Of a DNA stretch of 13,119 nucleotides, positions 1 through 6,547 are shown in pieces (the stretch's first letter is position 1; each line of letters begins with the position of its first letter). A model generated the notes under the pieces. The model was not told the DNA's origin and searched no databases. It worked only from the letters and a program-made list of their open reading frames with translations. The translations under genes and the position numbers were made by a program. The DNA comes from SAT2750 sp964476375 (GTDB lineage Bacteria > Planctomycetota > Planctomycetia > Pirellulales > Pirellulaceae), in contig CAYYZW010000143.1 of assembly GCA_964476375.1 (NCBI GenBank), positions 1 through 13,119 of the forward strand, in the 5' to 3' direction.

Positions 1-24
1 CGCTAGGAAAACAGCTGCCGGGGA

Positions 25-1317
25 TTAATCCAGCAGTGCACCGTAGATGGCAATGCGGATCCGTCGTTTCAGGTCACAGTGCCAGTTGGGGTAGAGCTGG
101 GTCATCATGACGCCGTAGATCTGGTGGGTAGGGTCGAGGAAGTAGGCCGTGTTGTAAGCACCTCCCCAGTAGTAGGTTCCCTCGGTTGCCAGGAAGGGCT
201 GCTTGCCGACGTCCTCGATGATTCCGAAGCCCAGGCCAAAACGGTCCACCTGGCTGCCGTCGATATCCATGAAGAGATTGCCAATCTGGTTGCTCCGCAT
301 CGACCGAACCGTGGTGGGGCTGACCAGCCGGACGCCATCCAGTTCTCCTTCCCGGATCAGTAACTGGCAGAACCGAGAGTAATCACGTAGCGTGCTGTGG
401 AGCCCTGCACCGCCGGAAAAGTACGTCCCGGCCGACTCGTGAGGCCGCTCGATCATTTCGAAGTCAATATGCAGCAGCCTGTCGGTGGTGGCCTGATCCA
501 GCCGGCAGAGTCCCAGGGAGGGATCCGGCCGGTACGTGTCACGGGCCCGCACAAGGTCGATCGAATCGTAGTAATCGATGTCGACGGCCGGCATGTAGAC
601 AGGGCAGAGTCGATCGGCCTTTTCCTTGGGCGGATAAAAATGCGTGTCCTGCATTCCCAGTGGATGGAGAATCCGCTGCTCGAAAAAATCCGACAGCGTC
701 ATTCCCGAGATCATCTCGACCAGCAAGCCCAGTACATCGGTGTTGAGTCCGTAAAGAAAGTGCTTGCCAGGATCAAAGGCCAGCGGCAGGGAGGCCAGCA
801 GGCGCATCTTTTCGCCAATCGTTGCCGTACCGATATGTCCCCAGTCAAAAACGCCTGCATCACGGTAGATGCGGTTCAGTCGCGGGGAAGTGAAGCTGTA
901 GGCAATTCCGGACGTGTGGTTCAACAGGTGCCGGATCATGATCTGGCCACGTGCCGGGCGGGTGCCAGGACCCTCCTGCTGGTCCTCCGTGGGAAGGAGA
1001 ACCACCGGGTCCGCAAACTCCGGGATGTAGTCGGCCAGCGGGTCGGTCAGCAGCAGTTCCCCTTCTTCCAGGAGCATCATCACTGCCAGGCTGGTGATCC
1101 CCTTGGTCATGGAAGCGATCCGCAGGATCGAGTCCTCGCCCAGCGGGATTCCCTGCTCGATGTCCTGCTGGCCCACGTACTGCTCATAAGCCACGTTGTC
1201 GGGCCCCCCCACGAGCAGGGAGCAGCCGGCCACGACGCCGGTATCGACATCCTGCTGCATCAGGCGGGTGAGCTGTTTAAGCCGATCCGGACAGAAACTC
1301 TTGTTGGAATCGGACAT
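25..1317 (-). CDS. Beta-lactamase-family serine hydrolase (class C / esterase EstB-like fold)
   Basis: The 430-residue protein has the layout of the beta-lactamase / penicillin-binding-protein-like serine hydrolase family. The nucleophile motif SMTK is at residues 69-72, with Ser69 and Lys72 as the predicted catalytic pair. A Tyr-containing second motif lies around Tyr189 (YGLNTDVLG), replacing the textbook YxN, and a WGGAY segment near 384-388 sits where class C enzymes carry KTG. These variants are typical of esterase or peptidase members rather than true antibiotic-degrading enzymes, so the substrate is unknown. No signal peptide is visible, which suggests a cytoplasmic enzyme. The ATG at 1317 is preceded on the minus strand by GGAG about 10 nt upstream. 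The gene is divergent from the sulfatase gene across a 179-bp gap. The family call is firm; beta-lactamase activity itself is not supported. Confidence 0.88.
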   Translation of the reverse strand: MSDSNKSFCPDRLKQLTRLMQQDVDTGVVAGCSLLVGGPDNVAYEQYVGQQDIEQGIPLGEDSILRIASMTKGITSLAVMMLLEEGELLLTDPLADYIPEFADPVVLLPTEDQQEGPGTRPARGQIMIRHLLNHTSGIAYSFTSPRLNRIYRDAGVFDWGHIGTATIGEKMRLLASLPLAFDPGKHFLYGLNTDVLGLLVEMISGMTLSDFFEQRILHPLGMQDTHFYPPKEKADRLCPVYMPAVDIDYYDSIDLVRARDTYRPDPSLGLCRLDQATTDRLLHIDFEMIERPHESAGTYFSGGAGLHSTLRDYSRFCQLLIREGELDGVRLVSPTTVRSMRSNQIGNLFMDIDGSQVDRFGLGFGIIEDVGKQPFLATEGTYYWGGAYNTAYFLDPTHQIYGVMMTQLYPNWHCDLKRRIRIAIYGALLD

Positions 1318-1496
1318 CGCGCATGCACTCCAGGGTTTTTGTTTAACTGCTATTTTCGCATCTGTTTGCTTGCTGGCAATTCTACCGCCGGTGATTTTTC
1401 AACCGACGCCGCTTTCCCCTTTTGCATGATGATTGCCTTTGTGAGAAGATCGCAGCTGGTGTTCTGCCGTCATTTTTCAATCCGCGAGGCCGAAGC
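1318..1496. other. Divergent intergenic region between the serine hydrolase and sulfatase genes
   Basis: This 179-bp gap must hold the 5' control signals of both flanking genes. A TAGAAT hexamer reading on the minus strand (plus positions 1379-1384) resembles a -10 box for the hydrolase gene, but I see no convincing -35 at the right distance. On the plus strand TTGCAT at 1422-1427 could be a -35, but the hexamer 17 nt downstream matches only 3 of 6 consensus bases. A 9-bp direct repeat, ATTTTTCAA, occurs at 1394-1402 and 1472-1480, 78 bp apart; each copy is followed closely by CCG. Nothing coding is supported here. Confidence 0.45.
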
Positions 1497-2993
1497 ATGC
1501 TCGCACGTTTTCTCTTCCTGGGCCTGGTGCTGGTGCCAGCCGCGATCGGTGTGGCACAGCGGCCGACCGACGAGGTGATCTCGAGGCCGAACATCCTCTG
1601 GATCGTGGGGGAAAACTTTGCCCTCGACCTGGGGTGTTACGGGGCCCGGAATGTTGAGACGCCGAACCTGGATGGGCTGGCCGAGCGAGGCGTCCGCTAT
1701 ACACGGGTCTATTCCACATCCCCTGTCTGTGCACCCAGCCGGTCGGCACTGATGACCGGCTGGTATGCGACCACCACGGACATGCACAACATGCGGTCCC
1801 ACCGTGATGATGATTTTCGTCTTCCCGGTGGCATCCGTCCGGTGACCCACCTGCTTGCCGATGCGGGCTACCACACGGCCAATATCACCCATATCGGTGA
1901 ACGGGTGGTCGGTACCGGCAAGCTGGACCTGAACTTTGTAAACGAGGGAGCGGTTTACGCCGGCAAGGAGTGGTCAGAGTTAAAGCAGAAGCAGCCGTTC
2001 TTTGCCCAGATCAACATGCCGGAGGCGGAATATGACATCTACGACCGCAAGTCGGCGGAGAAGCCACGCGTGAAGTGGGTGGGCGAGGAGTGGCATCCGC
2101 AGGTTGCCACCGCCGGGAACGTGACGCCCCCACCCTATTACCCCGATCACCCGGTGGTCCGACAGGAATGGGCTCGTTACCTGAATTCCGTCACCGGGAC
2201 GGATGTCCGAATCGGCTGGATCCTGGACCAGCTGGAAAAGGACGGCCTGGCCGAGAACACGATCGTGGTTTTTTTTGCGGATAATGGCCGCCTGGAAGCA
2301 CGTGGAATTCACTGGTGCTTTGACAGTGGCCTGCACGTCCCAATGATCATTCGCTACCCGGAAAGGATCCCGGCCCCCGGCCAGGTGGTCCCGGGCACGG
2401 TCAATAACCAGGTCGTCAGCTTGCTGGATCTGACGGCAACCACGCTCTGGATGGCAGGTGTCGAGAAGCCGGCCGGGATGCAGAGCCGGATCCTGCTTGG
2501 TCCCGATGCGGATCCAGTTCGCCAGTTCGCTTACGCGGCTCGAGATCGCATTGATGAGACCGTCGTCTGGCAACGATCAGTCCATGGATCCCGTTTTCAC
2601 TATATACGCAACGGCACCCCGGGTGCGGGTTTTCCAACACTGAACCGCTACAAGGAGAAGTGCTTCCTGGTCAAGCCACTGATGCGCCAGTTGCTTGCCG
2701 AGGGGAAGCTCACGGGTCCGCCGGCAGACTTGATGGAGCCCTTTGCGATCGAGATGTTGTTTGATACACAGGCGGATCCCCACGAGGTTGAGAACCTGGC
2801 GGGATCGCGCAAGGCCCGCCACCGGCGAGTGCTGGCTGAGATGCGGACGGCACTGGACACCTGGATGGTAGAGACCGGGGATCGTGGACGCCTGCTTGAA
2901 CCTGACGAGATTGTGAAACCCTTCATCAAAGAAATGCATGACTGGTTCGGAACGCCCGGCTGGTACAAACCCTCTTCCACACCCACCCCATGA
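1497..2993 (+). CDS. Secreted sulfatase (formylglycine-dependent, CxPSR type)
   Basis: This 498-residue protein begins with a Sec-type signal peptide (residues 1-20, hydrophobic core FLFLGLVLVPAAIG). A sulfatase domain follows: N-terminal metal-site strand NILWIVGEN (32-40), LGCYG (45-49), TPNLDGLAERG (55-65), the maturation motif CAPSR (78-82), and ADNGR (261-265) supplying C-terminal metal ligands. Cys78 would be converted to formylglycine, the catalytic nucleophile that hydrolyses sulfate esters, probably on exported polysaccharides. The start at 1497 is chosen because it opens the signal peptide and has GAGG about 8 nt upstream; the frame is open further back, to an ATG at 1422, but that would bury the signal sequence. 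The N-terminal metal motif reads Glu39-Asn40 rather than the usual Asp pair. The stop overlaps an in-frame ATG of the next gene (ATGA at 2990-2993). The substrate is not determinable. Confidence 0.9.
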   Translation: MLARFLFLGLVLVPAAIGVAQRPTDEVISRPNILWIVGENFALDLGCYGARNVETPNLDGLAERGVRYTRVYSTSPVCAPSRSALMTGWYATTTDMHNMRSHRDDDFRLPGGIRPVTHLLADAGYHTANITHIGERVVGTGKLDLNFVNEGAVYAGKEWSELKQKQPFFAQINMPEAEYDIYDRKSAEKPRVKWVGEEWHPQVATAGNVTPPPYYPDHPVVRQEWARYLNSVTGTDVRIGWILDQLEKDGLAENTIVVFFADNGRLEARGIHWCFDSGLHVPMIIRYPERIPAPGQVVPGTVNNQVVSLLDLTATTLWMAGVEKPAGMQSRILLGPDADPVRQFAYAARDRIDETVVWQRSVHGSRFHYIRNGTPGAGFPTLNRYKEKCFLVKPLMRQLLAEGKLTGPPADLMEPFAIEMLFDTQADPHEVENLAGSRKARHRRVLAEMRTALDTWMVETGDRGRLLEPDEIVKPFIKEMHDWFGTPGWYKPSSTPTP

Positions 2994-2997
2994 AGGA
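2993..2997 (+). promoter_or_regulatory. Shine-Dalgarno site deciding the start of the Gfo/Idh/MocA gene
   Basis: AAGGA at 2993-2997 lies 7 nt before ATG 3005, overlapping the sulfatase stop codon (2991-2993). An earlier in-frame ATG at 2990 would place this element inside the gene. The arrangement implies translational coupling with the sulfatase gene. Confidence 0.6.
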
Positions 2998-3004
2998 ATG
3001 GACC

Positions 3005-4342
3005 ATGGTGAAAAAAGATCTTCCGAGGCGTTCCCTTTTGAAAGCCGGTACGGCCGCAGCATTTTCTTTCCAGTTTGTGCCCGCACATGTCTGGGGGGCC
3101 AACGAGCGACTCCAGGTTGGCTGTATTGGAATCGGCGGCAAGGGAGCCGGGGATGTTGCCGATGTGGCGGCCGCCGGGGGGAAGATCGTGGCACTCTGTG
3201 ATGTGGACGATAATCGCCGCGTTCGAAAGGGGATGGATGCACGCGAACTCCATCCAGGGGCCAGCTTTCATAGGGACTTTCGTGTCATGCTTGACAAGCA
3301 TGAGCGGGAGTTGGATGCCGTTACGGTTTCCACCCCGGACCATGTGCATTGCCTTGCCGCGGTGAGAGCCATGCGGATGGGCAAGCACGTGTATTGTCAA
3401 AAACCACTGACTTACTCAATTGGCGAAGCTCGGCTGATGGCAGAGACAGCGGAGAAACACGGTGTCGCTACCCAGATGGGAAACCAGGCCCACGCCGGAG
3501 AGCCGATCCGGCGGGCTGTGGAGTGGGTTCGAGCTGGGTTGATCGGCAAGGTTCAGGAGGTTCATACCTGGACCAACCGGCCGATCTGGCCGCAGGGCTT
3601 GCCCGCGGAGCCTCCGCTGCAGCCGACACCTGCAGGACTCGACTGGGACCTCTGGCTGGGGCCGGCACCGAAGCGGCCTTACAACGAGGCCTATTGCCCG
3701 TTCAAATGGCGTGGCTGGTGGGATTACGGTACCGGTGCACTGGGGGACATGGGCTGTCACATCATGGACATGCCCTACTGGGCCCTGGACCTGAAGTACC
3801 CATCACGTGTGGAAGCCGATTCGGACGGGAATACGGCGATTTCCGCCCCTACCGCCTCGACCGTTCGATATCAATTTCCGGCCGGCAAGTACAGCGATGA
3901 ACTGGAATTCAGCTGGTATGACGGCGGCCGTATGCCGGCGGCCGACGTGCTGGCGGAAAGTGGGATGACAAGCAAGCAGGTCGCAGGGAAGTTTGACCTG
4001 GTGATGATCGGAGAGAAAGGCAAGTTGTTCTTCAATCGAGGGAACCTCAACTGGTTGATCACACCGGCCTCGGTGCTGGAGGATTTTAAGGCGCCCGAGC
4101 CCACTCTTCCCCGGGTCGCCAGCGAGGACGCGGAATGGATCGAGGCCTGCAAAGGCGGCCCTCCGGCACTTTCCCGTTTCCAGGATGCGGGCCCGTTTAC
4201 CGAGACCGTGCTGCTGGGGAACCTGGCAATCCGGCTGGGGGAACCTGTCGAGTGGGATGGGCCGGCCATGAAAGCAGTCGGCTGCCCCAGGGCAGATCGT
4301 TATATCCACCGCACCTACCGCCGTGGCTGGAAACTGGGCTAG
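3005..4342 (+). CDS. TAT-exported Gfo/Idh/MocA family oxidoreductase
   Basis: This 445-residue protein carries a twin-arginine signal at the N terminus (RRSLLKAG, residues 8-15) followed by a hydrophobic stretch to about residue 30. An N-terminal Rossmann NAD(P)-binding domain has GxGxxG-like GIGGKG (42-47) and the acidic turn ALCDVDDN (63-70). VYCQKPL (129-135) corresponds to the family EKP motif, with Lys133 as the likely catalytic lysine and Gln in place of Glu. The C-terminal domain shows the planctomycete-type segment WWDYGTGALGDMGCHIMD (238-255). The family oxidises or reduces sugars and related polyols with bound NAD(P); exported members are greatly expanded in Planctomycetes. I prefer ATG 3005 over the in-frame ATG at 2990 because AAGGA at 2993-2997 sits 7 nt upstream. 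Coupling to the sulfatase gene suggests joint action on a sulfated carbohydrate, which is inference. Confidence 0.9.
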   Translation: MVKKDLPRRSLLKAGTAAAFSFQFVPAHVWGANERLQVGCIGIGGKGAGDVADVAAAGGKIVALCDVDDNRRVRKGMDARELHPGASFHRDFRVMLDKHERELDAVTVSTPDHVHCLAAVRAMRMGKHVYCQKPLTYSIGEARLMAETAEKHGVATQMGNQAHAGEPIRRAVEWVRAGLIGKVQEVHTWTNRPIWPQGLPAEPPLQPTPAGLDWDLWLGPAPKRPYNEAYCPFKWRGWWDYGTGALGDMGCHIMDMPYWALDLKYPSRVEADSDGNTAISAPTASTVRYQFPAGKYSDELEFSWYDGGRMPAADVLAESGMTSKQVAGKFDLVMIGEKGKLFFNRGNLNWLITPASVLEDFKAPEPTLPRVASEDAEWIEACKGGPPALSRFQDAGPFTETVLLGNLAIRLGEPVEWDGPAMKAVGCPRADRYIHRTYRRGWKLG

Positions 4343-4358
4343 CTGCCTGGCGCAGGGA

Positions 4359-5306
4359 TCAGAGCGGGAACTTCTGCCCCTGGCGGGCCACGGCCATCCC
4401 GGCCCGGCCCACCTGCCTGCGAGCGGGACTGCCCCTCTGAAGTGCAGGATTGGTGTGATTGAGGTGGATGAAGTGCACTTTTTCTCGTTGCCCGTCCGGC
4501 AGGACGGCAAACCGCTGGATGCTCTCGATGATAAACGGATGCGGGATCTCCGAGATGTCCCGGCCCGGAATTTCGTCGGCGGTGAAAAAGGTTCCATCCA
4601 GGTAAGCCCGGTCCGACTGGACCACCAGTTTTTCGATCTGCCGGTCCCATCGTTCCCACTTGTCAATGTCCGGGATAAATAGCACCTGGTGACGGGGTCC
4701 CTGGATCTGGAAGCCCACCGTCTCGGAAAACTCGTCGCGGTGGGGAACCAGGAGCGGAGTGACTGTCAGCCTGGAATTCAGCCGGGTCGGCTTTTCTGCC
4801 TCGAGGGCCTTCAGCTGGATATTGCCAAGGGACACAAGCTGGCTCCAGGGTCCCTGGCTGCGAAGAAAGTCGGTCATCCGGGGCATGGCAAATACCGGCA
4901 CGTCCCGTGTTCCCATCACCTCCCGTCCGAGATGGAGCAGGCCGCTGTAATGCCCGATATGGGCATGGGTCAGGAAGATGCCATCAAGCGGGGCCGGGCC
5001 CCGGCGAGCCGGCTGGAGCCGGCCCAGTTCCTTGAGCTGGAAGCGAAAATCCGGGGTGCAGTCGATGATCCATCGCTGCTGATTGTCGGGATCCACGATC
5101 GCCAGCGAGGAGACATGGCGTCCTCGTGCCGGGTTGGTAAATGCCTCCTGGCAACAACTGCGGCGACAGCCAGCATGGGGAAATCCTCCATCCTGCGCAA
5201 TCCCCAGTACCACCACGTAGGGACCCGGTGTGGCGGCCGGGAGGGTTTTCATGGCCCCGCCGAGCAGAAGGCCAAGGGCGGCCAGGAGTGGTGAAAGGCG
5301 TGGCAT
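4359..5306 (-). CDS. Secreted PqqB-like metallo-beta-lactamase-fold hydrolase
   Basis: This 315-residue protein has an N-terminal hydrophobic export signal (residues about 4-25), then a PqqB-like metallo-beta-lactamase domain. VLGIAQDGGFPHAGCRRSCC (33-52) matches the PqqB opening VLGSAAGGG with its downstream cysteines (here Cys47, Cys51, Cys52). LTHAHIGHYSGLL (112-124) gives His114, His116 and His119 of an HxHxxH zinc motif, with Gly replacing the usual Asp. Further candidate ligands are His189 (VPHRDE), Asp213 (IPDIDKW) and His284. The segment NHTNP (283-287) matches NNTNP in true PqqB. Relatives with signal sequences are often labelled PqqB but are found without a PQQ pathway, so the reaction is unknown. 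It lies 17 nt downstream of the metalloprotease gene and converges on the oxidoreductase gene with a 16-nt gap. It is distinct from the canonical pqqB at 8969-9886. Confidence 0.82.
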   Translation of the reverse strand: MPRLSPLLAALGLLLGGAMKTLPAATPGPYVVVLGIAQDGGFPHAGCRRSCCQEAFTNPARGRHVSSLAIVDPDNQQRWIIDCTPDFRFQLKELGRLQPARRGPAPLDGIFLTHAHIGHYSGLLHLGREVMGTRDVPVFAMPRMTDFLRSQGPWSQLVSLGNIQLKALEAEKPTRLNSRLTVTPLLVPHRDEFSETVGFQIQGPRHQVLFIPDIDKWERWDRQIEKLVVQSDRAYLDGTFFTADEIPGRDISEIPHPFIIESIQRFAVLPDGQREKVHFIHLNHTNPALQRGSPARRQVGRAGMAVARQGQKFPL

Positions 5307-5323
5307 CTTCTAGTCCAGGGGGG

Positions 5324-6373
5324 TTAGGGACGAGGTTGAGGGTCTGAAGCAGGGTCTCTCAGTTGCCTGCGTTGTTCTTCGGTGACCTCCGGTCTGACAC
5401 GGTCCAGGACACGCCGGCGGAGGTCATTCAGTTTTTTCTGCAGTTGCTGGACGCGAGCGTGCAGTTCCGCGGGAATGTCGTCGCCGCTTTCCTGGACTTT
5501 CTTCCTGGCCTCGGCAAGTTGCCGGGTTAGAGCCTGGCCCTCGGCCTGGGTTGCCCGTATGGCCTGGGCAAAGGACGCCCGCTGTTGCTCGTTGAAGACT
5601 CCTGTGCCAAATGGTTGCTGCCGGTTTTCTCCTCCGCGTGGGGTGCTACTCCCTGCCGTGGCTTCCGCTTGTGCTTCACGGATGAATGGTCGGCCACTGC
5701 TGGCGACCGTGCGTGCCGTCTCGATCTGCTCGTCGTTCAGCCCCGTGCCCCGTTCGAGGCCGCGTGTGTTGGGGCCGCTGGTCATCAGGTTTCCGGCAAG
5801 TCGCTCATGAGCCAGGCTGAGGGCATGTCCGAGTTCATGGGCCATCACCTTGGGGGCCACACGTCGACTGCCGGTCAGACCCTGCTGGCGGGCAGAGCGG
5901 CTGTACTTGGCGTACTTGATTTGAGGAAGGACCACGACCCCCTGGTCAGGCAGGTACCGGCCACCAAACCCGTGGGGCATGGTGTGCAGGTAGACAATAT
6001 GAAAGGTCTTTTTTCCTTCCTTCCGTTCCGGCAGAAGCCGTACGAATTGCCTGCCCCCCTCGCGCCGGAAAGCCGCCTCGTCCTGAGTGAAAAGTGCTGC
6101 ATAACGTTCTTCAGACTGTGCGTTTTCCACCCGGTAGGTGCTGGTCCGCTTGAGCCGGAACTGGATCGCCGAGGATTCCCAGATCTGGTTGACCTCGGTG
6201 AGAAACGCCTCCAGGTCGATGTTGTCCGGGGGGGCATCAAGCAGGGGCTCGTCGGACTGAAGGAAATGGACGTGCAGCTTGAGCGTGATCGTCTCCCGGT
6301 CGGGTTCCTCGGCGGCGAGCATGGGCGTGGCCATCAGCAGGGCCAGGCAGGCCATTCTGGAAGCGGGCTGCAT
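5324..6373 (-). CDS. Secreted zinc metalloprotease, metzincin-like, with C-terminal helical tail
   Basis: This 349-residue protein starts with a signal peptide (residues 1-21, ending around MLAAEE). The zinc site HELGHALSLAH (179-189) fits HExxHxxxxxH, with His179, His183 and His189 as ligands and Glu180 as general base. NLM at 195-197 is a plausible Met-turn. These are hallmarks of metzincins, though Ser occupies the usual Gly position at 186. From about residue 255 to 340 the chain is rich in Gln, Arg, Glu and Ala with heptad-like spacing, so an alpha-helical or coiled-coil tail is likely; the end is Pro-rich. The ATG at 6373 has AAGGAG 7 nt upstream on the minus strand, a strong ribosome binding site. 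The secreted PqqB-like gene follows in the same direction after 17 nt, so the two are probably co-transcribed. The target is unknown. Confidence 0.83.
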   Translation of the reverse strand: MQPASRMACLALLMATPMLAAEEPDRETITLKLHVHFLQSDEPLLDAPPDNIDLEAFLTEVNQIWESSAIQFRLKRTSTYRVENAQSEERYAALFTQDEAAFRREGGRQFVRLLPERKEGKKTFHIVYLHTMPHGFGGRYLPDQGVVVLPQIKYAKYSRSARQQGLTGSRRVAPKVMAHELGHALSLAHERLAGNLMTSGPNTRGLERGTGLNDEQIETARTVASSGRPFIREAQAEATAGSSTPRGGENRQQPFGTGVFNEQQRASFAQAIRATQAEGQALTRQLAEARKKVQESGDDIPAELHARVQQLQKKLNDLRRRVLDRVRPEVTEEQRRQLRDPASDPQPRP

Positions 6374-6417
6374 TCGCAGTCTCCTTGTCGAAAGCGAAGT
6401 TGCTCGATGCTCTCGAC

Positions 6418-6426
6418 ATTGTACCA
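6418..6426 (-). promoter_or_regulatory. Candidate extended -10 promoter for the metalloprotease / PqqB-like unit
   Basis: Read on the minus strand, plus positions 6426-6418 give TGG followed by TACAAT, an extended -10 element with 5 of 6 consensus bases. ATGACA (plus 6444-6449) is the nearest -35-like hexamer but the spacer is 20 nt, so the extended TG motif is the main support. The element lies about 45 bp upstream of ATG 6373. Consensus match only. Confidence 0.4.
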
Positions 6427-6479
6427 GTATTGGGAAGTGGATTTGTCATCGGTCGCTGTGACCGCAGACGGCTTTTTTA

Positions 6480-6508
6480 CTGGCATCCCGCTTCCGGGGC
6501 ACCATAAT
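6480..6508 (+). promoter_or_regulatory. Candidate sigma70-type promoter for the aminotransferase-like gene
   Basis: CTGGCA at 6480-6485 (4 of 6 for -35) and CATAAT at 6503-6508 (5 of 6 for -10) are separated by an optimal 17 nt. Initiation would fall near 6515, about 30 nt before the preferred start codon. Together with the minus-strand -10 at 6418-6426 it makes 6374-6547 a back-to-back promoter region. Consensus match only. Confidence 0.42.
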
Positions 6509-6547
6509 GTTGGCACGGTCTCATTTGCTATTGAAGGGATGTCCAGA

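Noticed and set aside
25..1317. True antibiotic-resistance beta-lactamase
   Set aside because: The KTG box is absent (WGGAY instead), the second motif is altered, and no export signal is seen; an esterase or peptidase-type role is more likely.
1394..1480. Direct repeat ATTTTTCAA as a regulator site pair
   Set aside because: Two 9-bp AT-rich copies 78 bp apart can arise by chance; it is recorded with the intergenic region but not claimed as an operator.
1422..1496. Upstream start for the sulfatase
   Set aside because: It would add 25 residues ahead of a clear signal peptide, while ATG 1497 has its own ribosome binding site.
397..1578. Long plus-strand open frame of 393 codons
   Set aside because: It is antisense to the beta-lactamase-family gene, whose motifs are clear; its translation has no recognisable domain.
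5324..6373. Metalloprotease as the missing PqqF/PqqG peptidase
   Set aside because: PqqF/G are M16-type enzymes with an inverted HxxEH zinc motif; this protein has HExxH and a secretion signal, so it is neither the same family nor in the same compartment as PqqA.
5585..6538. Open plus-strand frame continuing upstream of the aminotransferase-like gene
   Set aside because: It is antisense to the metalloprotease gene, shows no domain, and the conserved PLP-enzyme N terminus with its ribosome binding site begins at 6539-6548.
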